The notes under the pieces are model-generated. The model was not told the origin of the DNA, did not search any database, and worked only from the letters and a program-made list of their open reading frames with translations. A DNA stretch of 64,000 bases from Pandoraea terrae. GTDB taxonomy: Bacteria; Pseudomonadota; Gammaproteobacteria; Burkholderiales; Burkholderiaceae. The position numbers were made by a program, and so were the translations under genes. The stretch covers positions 310,001-374,000 of the forward strand of contig NZ_CABPRZ010000002.1 of NCBI RefSeq assembly GCF_902459695.1, given 5' to 3'. Every line of letters starts with the position of its first letter. Position 1 is the stretch's first letter. Of the stretch, positions 40,305-49,324 are shown piece by piece.

Positions 40305-42665
40305 TTAATTCGCGGAAAGCGGCTGCGCGGACGCTACCGCGGCGGCGGCAACCGCGGCGGCGCCTTCCGCATCGAGGGCCACTTCGCCGGCCTCGGCGTC
40401 GACGTTGCGCGCCTGCGCCTGATACAGTGTGTAATACGCACCCTCGCGGGCGAGCAGTTCGTCGTGATTGCCGACCTCGACGATCTTGCCGCGATCGAGC
40501 ACCACGAGGCGATCCGCCTTGCGCAGCGTCGACAGACGGTGCGCGATCGCGATCGTTGTGCGGCCCTGCACGAGATTGTCGAGCGCCTTCTGGATTTCCT
40601 TCTCGGTGGCCGTGTCGACCGATGACGTCGCCTCATCGAGAATCAGGATGCGCGGATTGATCAGCAATGCGCGCGCAATCGAGATGCGCTGGCGCTCGCC
40701 GCCCGACAGGGCCTGTCCGCGCTCGCCCACCAGCGAGTCGTAGCCGTGCGGCAAGCGCAGGATAAACTCGTGCGCATGGGCCGCGCGTGCGGCGGCAATG
40801 ATCTCGGCGCGCGTGGCCTCCGGCTTGCCGTACGCGATGTTCTCCGCGATCGTGCCGAAAAAGAGGAACGGCTCCTGCAACACCAGACCGACGTTACGCC
40901 GATACTCCGACACCGGCAGCGCACGAATGTCGACGCCGTCGATCTGGATCGAGCCTTCGGCGATATCGTAGAAACGGCAGATCAGGTTGACGAGCGTGCT
41001 CTTGCCCGACCCGCTGTGCCCTACGAGACCGATCATCTCGCCGGGTGCGATGCGCAGGTCCATGCCGCGTATCACGGCGCGATTGCCATAACGGAATCCG
41101 ATGCCGCGCAAATCGATCGCGCCCTTCACTTCCTTCAGATGGACCGGATTGGCCGGCTCGGGCACGTTTGACACGTGATCGAGAATATCGAAGATCCGCT
41201 TCGCGCCGGCGGCCGCCTTTTGCGTGACGGACACAATCCGGCTCATCGAGTCCAGACGCGTGTAGAAGCGGCTGATGTAGGTCAGGAATGCGGTCAACAC
41301 GCCGACCGTGATCGCGTGATTCGACACCTGCCAGATACCGAAGATCCAGACCACCAGCAGACCAATTTCGGTCAGCAACGTAACCGTCGGCGAGAACAGC
41401 GACCAGACCCGGTTGACCCGGTCGTTCACGATCAGGTTGTGGCGATTGGCCTCCTTGAAGCGCGCCACTTCGCGGTTTTCCTGCGCGAACGCCTTCACAA
41501 CGCGAATGCCCGGAATCGTGTCAGCCAACACATTGGTGATCTCGGACCAGATGCGGTCGACTTTCTCGAAGCCATGGCGCAACCGGTCGCGCACCAGATG
41601 AATCAGCCATGCAATGAACGGCAGCGGCAGCAACGTCACCACGGCCAGCCATGGATTGATCGAGATGAGGATCGCCGCCGTCATCACGATCATCAGCACG
41701 TCGGTCGCAAAATCGAGCAAGTGCAGCGAGAGGAACACGCAGATCCGGTCGCTCTCCGAACCGATACGCGCCATCAGGTCGCCGGTCCGCTTGCCACCGA
41801 AGTATTCGAGCGACAGGCGCAGCAGATGCTGATACGTGGCCGTGCGCAGATCGGCGCCGATACGCTCGGACACCTTGGCCAGCAGATAGGTCCTCGCCCA
41901 GCCCAAACCCCAAGCCACCAGGCCTGCGCCGAGCAGTCCGCTCAGATAGATGCCGACCAGGTGATAGTCGATGGGCTTGCCGTTCTGGAAGGGAATCAGC
42001 ACGTTGTCCATCAACGGCATCGTCATGTACGGCGGAATCAACGTAGCGCCGGTCGCACACAAGGTCAGCAGGAAGCCGGACAGCAACTGGAACTGGTATG
42101 GACGCGCAAAACGCCACAGGCGCAGCAAGGCCCATGTCGACGGCGGGGCCTCGACCTCCGGATTGCACTGCGGACATTCGTCGGTGCCCGGCGGCAACTC
42201 CGCGTTGCAGATCGGGCACGTGGCGGGCGCCTCGATCTCGGCGGCCTGGCCCGACACGGCGAGATCGCGCTGGCGCACGAACGCATCGAGCAACTGCAGC
42301 GCGGCAGGGTTGCGGCCCAGCGTATAACGCCAGCAGCCCAGTCGGACCCGGGTATCGGTCAATTCGAGCATGCCGACACCGGCGTGGTCCGTATGCGTCA
42401 TCTGCATGCCGGCGCGGAACGCAAAAGTTTCCCACGTTGCGGGAATCGCACCGTCGCCGGCGCGCGACAGGACGCGGCGGTCGGTCACCAGCACGTGGCC
42501 GCGCGTAAAGTGCAGCCTCGCATCGAGATCGACCGTAAGCCAGGCCACGACGGACTCGCCCGGCGCAAGCTGCGGCGCGACCTCCGGATACCACGCTTCG
42601 GCGGCAGGGGTTCGCGCCCCAATGGGTGGGCGTTCGGCTAAAACCTGTGTGGAATTGTTGTTCAT
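40305..42665 (-). CDS. Cyanophycin-associated ABC transporter (fused permease-ATPase) with N-terminal zinc-ribbon-like domain
   Basis: A 786-residue half-transporter. Residues 1-145 form an extra soluble domain, followed by a CPIC...CPQC zinc-ribbon-like tetrad (C150, C153, C164, C167). Six TM helices occupy about 190-480, and the C-terminal ATPase has Walker A GHSGSGKST, signature LSGGERQRIS, Walker B ILILDEATSSVD and H-loop IAIAHRLST. ABC-exporter architecture, forming a homodimer. It is divergent from the cyanophycin synthetases and next to DUF1854, so it likely moves cyanophycin building blocks or products (inference). Start 42665 lacks a clear Shine-Dalgarno sequence. Confidence 0.92.
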   Translation of the reverse strand: MNNNSTQVLAERPPIGARTPAAEAWYPEVAPQLAPGESVVAWLTVDLDARLHFTRGHVLVTDRRVLSRAGDGAIPATWETFAFRAGMQMTHTDHAGVGMLELTDTRVRLGCWRYTLGRNPAALQLLDAFVRQRDLAVSGQAAEIEAPATCPICNAELPPGTDECPQCNPEVEAPPSTWALLRLWRFARPYQFQLLSGFLLTLCATGATLIPPYMTMPLMDNVLIPFQNGKPIDYHLVGIYLSGLLGAGLVAWGLGWARTYLLAKVSERIGADLRTATYQHLLRLSLEYFGGKRTGDLMARIGSESDRICVFLSLHLLDFATDVLMIVMTAAILISINPWLAVVTLLPLPFIAWLIHLVRDRLRHGFEKVDRIWSEITNVLADTIPGIRVVKAFAQENREVARFKEANRHNLIVNDRVNRVWSLFSPTVTLLTEIGLLVVWIFGIWQVSNHAITVGVLTAFLTYISRFYTRLDSMSRIVSVTQKAAAGAKRIFDILDHVSNVPEPANPVHLKEVKGAIDLRGIGFRYGNRAVIRGMDLRIAPGEMIGLVGHSGSGKSTLVNLICRFYDIAEGSIQIDGVDIRALPVSEYRRNVGLVLQEPFLFFGTIAENIAYGKPEATRAEIIAAARAAHAHEFILRLPHGYDSLVGERGQALSGGERQRISIARALLINPRILILDEATSSVDTATEKEIQKALDNLVQGRTTIAIAHRLSTLRKADRLVVLDRGKIVEVGNHDELLAREGAYYTLYQAQARNVDAEAGEVALDAEGAAAVAAAAVASAQPLSAN

Positions 42666-42967
42666 TGATGCGGCAAGACGTGTCCTCAAGCGGCGGACAT
42701 TGAATCCAACGGAGTGAGATCATTGAACGCGAGCCCACCCTGACGGCCCGCGAATTGCCGCAAGTATAACCAAGCGACGGCCCCGGCGGGGTTTGGTTCC
42801 CCGCATGACACACTGCAACATGGATTTTTTTCCCGAAACGTCAACCATCCGGCACCTGTGACGTTAACGAAAAATGTTGACGGAAATTTCCGAGCATAGA
42901 TTTCGAGCAACGCGAAGCAGCGGTTCGCACGCTCGATCCCCTGCCTTCAGCCTGAAATAGCCATTTG
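42666..42967. other. Divergent regulatory region of the cyanophycin locus
   Basis: A 302-bp region between the leftward transporter and the rightward synthetases. No ORF. TTGACG at 42877-42882 is a -35-like hexamer for the synthetases, but the only -10-like TAGATT is 14 bp away, so it is weak. Confidence 0.45.
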
Positions 42968-45604
42968 ATGAAAAAGAAAGACATTGAGATTTTCGATGTC
43001 CTGTCCCTGCGCGGCCCGAATATGTGGACATACCGGCCCGTTCTCGAGGCATGGGTCGATATCGGCGAGCTTGAGGACTTTCCTTCCAACAAGATCCCCG
43101 GATTCCCCGAACGCCTGTCCGAGTGGCTGCCCACACTGATCGAGCACCGCTGCAGCGTCGGCGAACGCGGCGGCTTCCTGCAGCGTTTGCAAGAAGGCAC
43201 TTGGCCTGGCCACATCCTGGAACACGTCACGCTGGAGCTGCAGAACCTCGCCGGCATGCCCGGCGGCTTCGGCAAAGCTCGCGAAACGCCGATTCGCGGC
43301 GTCTACAAGGTCATCGTGCGCGCTCGGCACGAAGACGTGAGCCGCGCCGCGCTGTTCGCCGCGCGCGACCTGGTCATGGCGGCCATCGAAAATCGGTCGT
43401 ATGACGTCGGCGCTGCCGTGGAGCATCTGCGCGACCTCATCGACAAACATTGCCTTGGACCGAGCACGGCCTGCATCGTCGATGCCGCAGACGACCGGGG
43501 CATCCCCCATATCCGCTTGTCCGACGGCAATCTCGTCCAGCTCGGCTACGGCGCCCGCGCCCGCCGCATCTGGACGGCCGAGACCGACCGCACGTCCGCC
43601 ATCGCCGAGAGCATCTCGCGCGACAAGGACCTGACCAAGCAACTGCTGGAGTCGTGCGGCGTGCCAGTGCCGGAAGGCCGTCTTGTGGACAGCGCCGACG
43701 ACGCCTGGGAAGCCGCAGAAGACATCGGCGTGCCCGTCGTCGTCAAGCCGTACGACGGCAATCATGGCCGCGGCGTCTTCATCAACCTCACCACGCGCGA
43801 CGAAATCGTCACCGCTTACGAGGTGGCCATCGAGGAAGGCAGCGGCGTGATCGTCGAGCGTTTCGTGCCCGGCCTCGAACACCGTCTGCTCGTCGTGGGC
43901 GGGCGCGTGGTGGCCGCCGCGATGGGTGAAACAGCCTCGGTCACGGGCGATGGCAAACGCACCGTCCTCGAACTCATCGAGTCGCAAATCAACAGCGACC
44001 CGCGCCGCGGCAACGCCGAAGATCAGCCGCTCAACCGCGTGCGCATCGACGCATCCGCGCGTCTGGAGCTCAAGCGCCAGGGCTTCGAGGCCGAATCCGT
44101 GCCGCCGGCCGGCAAGAATGTGCTCATCCAGCGCAACGGCAACGTCGCGTTCGACGTCACCGACCGCGTCCATCCGAGCGTGGCCGCCCATGCGGCACTG
44201 GCCGCGCGGATCGTCGGCCTCGACATCGCCGGCGTGGATCTCGTCGCGCAAGACATCGGCAAGCCGCTGGCAGCGCAACGTGGCGCCATTGTCGAAGTCA
44301 ACGCCGGTCCGGGTCTGCTCATGCACCTGAAACCCGCCTCGGGCGAACCGCGTCCGGTCGGACGTGCCATTGTCGACCATCTATTTCCGGAGGATGACGG
44401 CGGGCGCATTCCGATCGTCGGTATTACCGGCACGAACGGCAAGACCGTGGTGGCGCGCCTGCTAAACCATTTGCTGCGGCTTTCGGGCAAGCGTACCGGC
44501 CTCGCCTGCAGCGACGGCCTGTTTCTGGGCAACCGTTTGGTCGAGCGCGGGGATCGCGCCAATTGGGACGCTGCGCACCGCGTGCTGATGAACCCGGCGG
44601 TCGACGCCGCCGTGTTCGAGAACGACAGCGGCGCCATCCTGTCCGAAGGGCTCGCCTACGACCGCTGCCAGGTCGGCATCGTCACCAATTTCGATACGCC
44701 GGATCACCTGGGCCAGTATTTCGTGGAAGACATCGACCGCATGTACAGCGTACTGCGCACGCAGGTCGACGTGGTGCTGCCCGAAGGCGTGGCGGTGCTC
44801 AACGCGCGCGATCCGATCGTCGTGGAAATGGCGGATCTGTGCGACGGCGACGTGATTTTCTTCGGCCTCGACGAGGCTCTGCCGGCCATCGCCGCGCATC
44901 GCGCCGCCGGCAAACGCACCGTGTTCGTGCGCGACGCTCGCGTGATACTGGCGACGGGCGACACGGAAATCGTGCTGGCCGCCACCGCCGCCCTGCCGTT
45001 GACGTACGACGGCCGCGTCGACTTCCAGATCGAGAACGTATTGGCCGCCGTGGCCGCCGCCTGGTCGATGGGCGTATCGCTCGACGTGCTGCGCGCCGGC
45101 GTGAGCACGTTCGATGTGGGCCAGGTCGACGTGCCCGGCCGCTTCACGCGCTTCGAGAAGCAAGGCGCGACGGTGATCGTCGACGACGTTCACAACGCGC
45201 CGGGTCTGAAGGCGCTGGCGGCCGCGCTGGAAAAATTCCCGGCGCGCCGCCGCATTGCCGTTTTCGGACCGGGCGCCGATCGCATGGATGACGCCCTGCA
45301 GGCACAAGGCCGCCTGCTCGGCGAGACGTTCGACCGCGTGGTGCTGTGCAACGACGCCAGCGTCAAGCAGGAGCGCCCGTCCTCCGAGTCGCGCGCACAG
45401 TTGCGCGCAGGCATCGCAGCGGCCGGCCGTGCGCCGCAGATCATTGAAGCAGGCGCCCGCCGCCAGGCCGCAGAAGATGCGCTCGCGCAACTCGTGGCCG
45501 GCGACGTGCTCGTCTTGCAAGCCGACGAAGGCGGTCCTGCCGCCGTCGTTGATCTCGTGCACCAATGGATGGGCCAGCCGAGCGCGCGCCCGCTTGCCGC
45601 CTGA
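42968..45604 (+). CDS. cphA: Cyanophycin synthetase paralogue 1 (canonical N-domain, divergent Mur-ligase domain)
   Basis: An 878-residue CphA family ligase. The N-terminal domain (1-160) has the conserved LRGPNMW, EH60 and GHILEHVTLE (H82, E85, H86) elements. An ATP-grasp domain follows (ETDRTSAIAESISRDKDLTK, VVVKPYDGNHGRGV, VEVNAGPGLLMH). The Mur-ligase part has P-loop GTNGKTVVARL (about 488-498), but ENDSGA (about 551) where paralogue 2 has ETARGG, and DDVHNAPG (about 738) instead of DYGHNPDA. Family reaction: ATP-dependent addition of Asp then Arg to the polymer. ATG 42968; a TTG one codon earlier is in frame. Co-directional with paralogue 2, 34 nt apart. Confidence 0.95.
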   Translation: MKKKDIEIFDVLSLRGPNMWTYRPVLEAWVDIGELEDFPSNKIPGFPERLSEWLPTLIEHRCSVGERGGFLQRLQEGTWPGHILEHVTLELQNLAGMPGGFGKARETPIRGVYKVIVRARHEDVSRAALFAARDLVMAAIENRSYDVGAAVEHLRDLIDKHCLGPSTACIVDAADDRGIPHIRLSDGNLVQLGYGARARRIWTAETDRTSAIAESISRDKDLTKQLLESCGVPVPEGRLVDSADDAWEAAEDIGVPVVVKPYDGNHGRGVFINLTTRDEIVTAYEVAIEEGSGVIVERFVPGLEHRLLVVGGRVVAAAMGETASVTGDGKRTVLELIESQINSDPRRGNAEDQPLNRVRIDASARLELKRQGFEAESVPPAGKNVLIQRNGNVAFDVTDRVHPSVAAHAALAARIVGLDIAGVDLVAQDIGKPLAAQRGAIVEVNAGPGLLMHLKPASGEPRPVGRAIVDHLFPEDDGGRIPIVGITGTNGKTVVARLLNHLLRLSGKRTGLACSDGLFLGNRLVERGDRANWDAAHRVLMNPAVDAAVFENDSGAILSEGLAYDRCQVGIVTNFDTPDHLGQYFVEDIDRMYSVLRTQVDVVLPEGVAVLNARDPIVVEMADLCDGDVIFFGLDEALPAIAAHRAAGKRTVFVRDARVILATGDTEIVLAATAALPLTYDGRVDFQIENVLAAVAAAWSMGVSLDVLRAGVSTFDVGQVDVPGRFTRFEKQGATVIVDDVHNAPGLKALAAALEKFPARRRIAVFGPGADRMDDALQAQGRLLGETFDRVVLCNDASVKQERPSSESRAQLRAGIAAAGRAPQIIEAGARRQAAEDALAQLVAGDVLVLQADEGGPAAVVDLVHQWMGQPSARPLAA

Positions 45605-45638
45605 GAGACGCGAAGTGGACAGACAGGGATTGCAATTT

Positions 45639-48212
45639 ATGGAAGTCTCCCGCATCCGCGCGCTGCGCGGCCCCAACCTCTGGTGCCGTCACACCGCCAT
45701 CGAGGCGATCGTGACCTGCACCGATCTCGAATACTCCATCGGCAATCTCGCCGGTTTCGAGGCACGCCTGCGGGCGCGTTTCCCCGGGCTGGCGGTGTTG
45801 ACGCCCGACGCGGAAGAACGCCCCGCATCGCTGGCCGACGCCCTCGCTACCACGGCGCTGCATCTGCAAGCCGCCGCAGGTTGCCCGGTCACGTTCAGCT
45901 ACACCGCGCAAACGATCGAACCGGGAACGTTTCAGGTCGTCGTGCAATACAGTGAAGAGCCGGTCGGCAAGCTGGCGTTCGAACTGGCGCAGAATCTGGT
46001 GCGCGCCGCCCTGGACGACACCCCGTTCGATCTGGCCGACGCACTCTATCGCCTGCGCGATCTCGACGAAGACGTGCGCCTCGGGCCGAGCACCGGCTCG
46101 ATCGTGCACGCTGCCGTGGCGCGCGGCATTCCCTACCGCCGCCTGACCGAGGGCAGCATGGTTCAGTTCGGCTGGGGCAGCAAGCAGCGCCGCATCCAGG
46201 CCGCCGAAACCGACCGCACCAGCGCCGTTGCCGAATCGATCGCGCAGGACAAGGACCTGACGAAGTCCCTGCTCCACGCCGCCGGCGTGCCGGTGCCGCT
46301 TGGCGCGACCGTACGCAATATCGAGGACGCCTGGCGTGCCGTGCAGGCCATCGACGGCCCGGTCGTGGTCAAGCCGCGCGACGGCAACCAGGGCAAGGGC
46401 GTGGCCGTGCGCCTTCGCACGCGCGCGGAAATCGAAAAGGCGTTCGAAGTCGCGTCGGCGATCAGCCGCGACGTCATCATCGAGCGCTACATCCCCGGCC
46501 ATGATTTTCGTCTTCTCGTCGTCGGCGATCAGCTGGTCGCCGCCGCGCGCCGCGATCCCCCGCAGGTGACGGGCGACGGCGTGCACACCGTGCGCCAACT
46601 CGTGGAGGCGGTCAACGCCGATCCGCGCCGCGGTGAAGGGCACGCGACGTCGCTCACGAAGATTCGCTTCGACGACATTGCGCTCACCACGCTCGCCAAA
46701 CAGAATCTCAATGCCGACTCGGTGCCCGACGCGGGCGCGCGCATCCTGCTGCGCAACAACGCCAACCTGTCGACCGGCGGCACGGCCACGGACGTGACCG
46801 ACGACGTCCATCCGGAAATCGCCGCGCGCGCCGTGGCGGCCGCGCAGATGGTCGGCCTCGACATCTGCGGCGTGGACGCCGTTTGCGAAACCGTCATCAA
46901 GCCGTTTGAAGAACAGGCAGGCGGCATTGTGGAAGTCAATGCTGCACCCGGCCTGCGGATGCACCTGCAACCGTCTTACGGCCTGGGCCGCGCAGTCGGC
47001 GAAGCGATCGTCTCGACGATGTTCGCCGATGGCGACGACGGCCGTATTCCCGTGGTGGCCGTCTCCGGCACGAACGGCAAGACCACCACCGTGCGCCTGA
47101 TCTCGCATCTGATCGGGCGCGACGGCAAGCGTGTCGGCATGACGGGCACGGACGGCATCTATATCGAGGGGCAACGCATCGACACCGGCGATTGCAGCGG
47201 CCCGCGCAGCGCGCGCAACGTGCTGCTGCATCCGGATGTCGACGCCGCCGTGTTCGAAACGGCGCGCGGCGGCCTGCTGCGCGAAGGCCTCGCGTTCGAT
47301 CGTTGTGACGTTGCCGTTGTCACCAATATCGGCATGGGCGATCACCTCGGCCTGTCATACATCAGCACGGTCGAGGATTTGGCGGTGCTCAAGAGCGTGA
47401 TCGTGCGCAATGTGGCCCCGCGCGGCATGGCCGTGCTCAATGCTGCCGACCCGATGGTCGCGCGCATGGCCGATGCCTGCCCCGGCAACGTGACGTTCTT
47501 CGCCCGTGACCCGTCGCACCCGGTCATGGCGACGCATCGCGCGCAGGGCAAGCGTGTGGTGTTCGTCGACGGCAACGACATCGTCGCCGTCTGCCGCGAT
47601 CAGGAAACGCGCTACGCGATGTCTGCGATTCCCCTCACGCGCGGCGGCACGATCGGCTTCCAGGTCGAGAATGCGATGGCCGCGATTGGCGCGGCGTGGG
47701 CGTTGAATCTGCCGACGGACCTGATTCGTCAGGGACTGGCGACCTTTGTGAACGACGCGGGCACCGCGCCGGGGCGCTTCAATCTGTTCGACTATCGCGG
47801 CGCGACAGTGATCGCCGATTACGGCCACAACCCGGACGCGATCCTGGCGCTCGCGCAAGCCGTGGAGGCGATGCCGGCGACGCGCCGTTCAGTGGTCATT
47901 TCCGGCGCGGGCGACCGTCGAGACGAGGATATTCGCCGCCAGACGGAAATCCTCGGGGACGCGTTCGACGCGGTGATCCTGTATCAGGACCAGTGCCAGC
48001 GCGGCCGCGAGGACGGCGAGGTGTTGGCCTTGCTGCGCGAAGGCTTGGCGCACGCGCAACGCACGAAGGACGTGCAGGAAATTCACGGGGAATTTCTCGC
48101 GATCGACACGGCGCTCGCGCAAGTCAAAGCCGGCGAACTCTGCCTGATTCTGGTCGATCAGGTCGACGAGGCGCTTGCGCATATCGCGCAACGCGTGAAC
48201 GAAGCCGCCTGA
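45639..48212 (+). CDS. cphA: Cyanophycin synthetase paralogue 2 (degenerate N-domain, canonical Mur-ligase domain)
   Basis: An 857-residue CphA ligase. ATP-grasp motifs (VVVKPRDGNQGKGVAV, GIVEVNAAPGLRMH) and Mur-ligase motifs are canonical: P-loop GTNGKTTTVRL (about 478-488), FETARGGLLREGLAFDRCDV, TNIGMGDHLG and DYGHNPDAIL (about 727-736). In contrast, the first 160 residues keep LRGPNLW but lack the His/Glu elements of paralogue 1. It is probably the main polymerising subunit, perhaps in a complex with paralogue 1 (inference). Start ATG 45639 is chosen; an in-frame GTG at 45615 would add eight residues. No cyanophycinase gene is in the window. Confidence 0.95.
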   Translation: MEVSRIRALRGPNLWCRHTAIEAIVTCTDLEYSIGNLAGFEARLRARFPGLAVLTPDAEERPASLADALATTALHLQAAAGCPVTFSYTAQTIEPGTFQVVVQYSEEPVGKLAFELAQNLVRAALDDTPFDLADALYRLRDLDEDVRLGPSTGSIVHAAVARGIPYRRLTEGSMVQFGWGSKQRRIQAAETDRTSAVAESIAQDKDLTKSLLHAAGVPVPLGATVRNIEDAWRAVQAIDGPVVVKPRDGNQGKGVAVRLRTRAEIEKAFEVASAISRDVIIERYIPGHDFRLLVVGDQLVAAARRDPPQVTGDGVHTVRQLVEAVNADPRRGEGHATSLTKIRFDDIALTTLAKQNLNADSVPDAGARILLRNNANLSTGGTATDVTDDVHPEIAARAVAAAQMVGLDICGVDAVCETVIKPFEEQAGGIVEVNAAPGLRMHLQPSYGLGRAVGEAIVSTMFADGDDGRIPVVAVSGTNGKTTTVRLISHLIGRDGKRVGMTGTDGIYIEGQRIDTGDCSGPRSARNVLLHPDVDAAVFETARGGLLREGLAFDRCDVAVVTNIGMGDHLGLSYISTVEDLAVLKSVIVRNVAPRGMAVLNAADPMVARMADACPGNVTFFARDPSHPVMATHRAQGKRVVFVDGNDIVAVCRDQETRYAMSAIPLTRGGTIGFQVENAMAAIGAAWALNLPTDLIRQGLATFVNDAGTAPGRFNLFDYRGATVIADYGHNPDAILALAQAVEAMPATRRSVVISGAGDRRDEDIRRQTEILGDAFDAVILYQDQCQRGREDGEVLALLREGLAHAQRTKDVQEIHGEFLAIDTALAQVKAGELCLILVDQVDEALAHIAQRVNEAA

Positions 48213-48369
48213 CGCCGGGCGGGCACGCTACCGCGGGACCGGCGTCGACATCCAGGGCGTCTGTTCGGCAACCCGTGCCCGCACATGCCGATAGAAGCCC
48301 GGCAAGGTTTCGCAGATCGCCGGTCTGGCCAGGCTGCCCGGATGCCGGCGAGATCGACTTCGCCGGCCG

Positions 48370-48735
48370 CTATTTTGTCTTGCCCTGCGCCGGCCGGTCG
48401 GCCGCGCGCTCCTTGTCAGGACGCGGTGCCATCAACTTCGTATGCGCCGCGAATACCTCGCCTTCGACCGGCGGGTTCGCCATCTCGGCAATCACCGAGG
48501 CGATGACTTGCGCACCGGCAGGCTCCTGTGAAGGTCCCGCACCGTAATGCACGACGATGCCGCTGAGCCCGGGCACCCCGGAGAGCGGCAGGAAATGGTT
48601 TTCGCTCGACATCGGCACGACGCGATAAATCGGCACGGCGTTGACGTCCTGCCCTAACGCCGCCTTGATCGCCGCCGATTGCTCCTTGCTGAGTTCGATT
48701 GAACCAACAGGCAGAAAAAATTCCGATGATTCCAT
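48370..48735 (-). CDS. 121-residue protein with shared LxxEQ N-terminal motif, unknown function
   Basis: Unrecognised small protein; AGGAGG lies 6 nt before ATG 48735. Residues 12-34 (IELSKEQSAAIKAALGQDV) contain the motif shared with the collagen-like and PP-loop proteins of the same operon. The middle (LPLSGVPGLSGIVVHYGAGP, AGAQVIASVIAEMANPPVEG) looks folded, and the C-terminal 20 residues are charged and probably disordered. Last gene of the four-gene leftward cluster, 26 nt after the oxygenase-like gene. It could be a substrate, partner or structural subunit. Confidence 0.8.
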   Translation of the reverse strand: MESSEFFLPVGSIELSKEQSAAIKAALGQDVNAVPIYRVVPMSSENHFLPLSGVPGLSGIVVHYGAGPSQEPAGAQVIASVIAEMANPPVEGEVFAAHTKLMAPRPDKERAADRPAQGKTK

Positions 48736-48761
48736 TGCGCCCCTCCTGAGATGGATTGAAG

Positions 48762-49319
48762 TCAGAAATCGGTGTTGAAGAAAAATGTCTGGAAGAGCCG
48801 CCCGGTCCGCTTGCAATGGCCGAAATGGCCCTGACTGCAATGAAATCGCTTGCCGCGAAACAAGACGAGACGATTGAATCGATTGGCGACCTGATCGGTC
48901 AATATCCATCGTTCACGAACGCTCGCGTCCTTGTCGCATCGTTGCCGCTGGACATGATCGTCCGGGTAGAGTTCAATGCCGGTCTCGATATGCCGAAAGA
49001 ACGCAGTCCCGGCACCGGGCGGCGCGTTCGGGCTCAGGTACAGGACGCCGGACCACAGCGTGGTGTGGTCCGCGTGTACCCACGTGCGATCGTCCTTGAC
49101 GCTGAACTGGAACGCCCCGTTGTAAGTGTCGACAGGCCAGTACGTGATCGGCCGCTTGACGATCGCCTGAATGGCCGCGCCGACATCCGCCTGCAAGAAC
49201 GGTCCTGTGCGGGCGCCCGGATAGTTGCCCTTCACGGAAAAATCCTGCGCCAACGCGAACTCGCGCACGCGCATTGGTTCCTGATAGAAGTCATCCGTGA
49301 CAATGATGGAATCTTGCAT
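48762..49319 (-). CDS. Putative 2-oxoglutarate/Fe(II) oxygenase (DUF6445-like)
   Basis: A 185-residue protein with a double-stranded beta-helix iron site: H82-x-D84 in WVHADHTT, distal His160 in RGKRFHCSQG and a 2OG-binding Arg (probably R174 in TGRLFQTFFF). LYLSPNAPPGAGTAFFRH is typical of the DUF6445 / prolyl-hydroxylase-like group. I choose ATG 49319 with AAGGTG 6 nt upstream; ATG 49325 overlaps the upstream stop (TGATG) and is possible, indicating tight coupling. A hydroxylase beside a collagen-like protein invites the idea that it modifies that protein (inference). Confidence 0.83.
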   Translation of the reverse strand: MQDSIIVTDDFYQEPMRVREFALAQDFSVKGNYPGARTGPFLQADVGAAIQAIVKRPITYWPVDTYNGAFQFSVKDDRTWVHADHTTLWSGVLYLSPNAPPGAGTAFFRHIETGIELYPDDHVQRQRCDKDASVRERWILTDQVANRFNRLVLFRGKRFHCSQGHFGHCKRTGRLFQTFFFNTDF

Positions 49320-49324
49320 CGGCA

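Noticed and set aside
42877-42902. Clear sigma-70 promoter for the cyanophycin synthetases
   Set aside because: TTGACG and TAGATT are only 14 bp apart, too short for a confident promoter call.
45441-47345. Minus-strand 634-residue frame over both cphA genes
   Set aside because: Antisense shadow of the synthetases.
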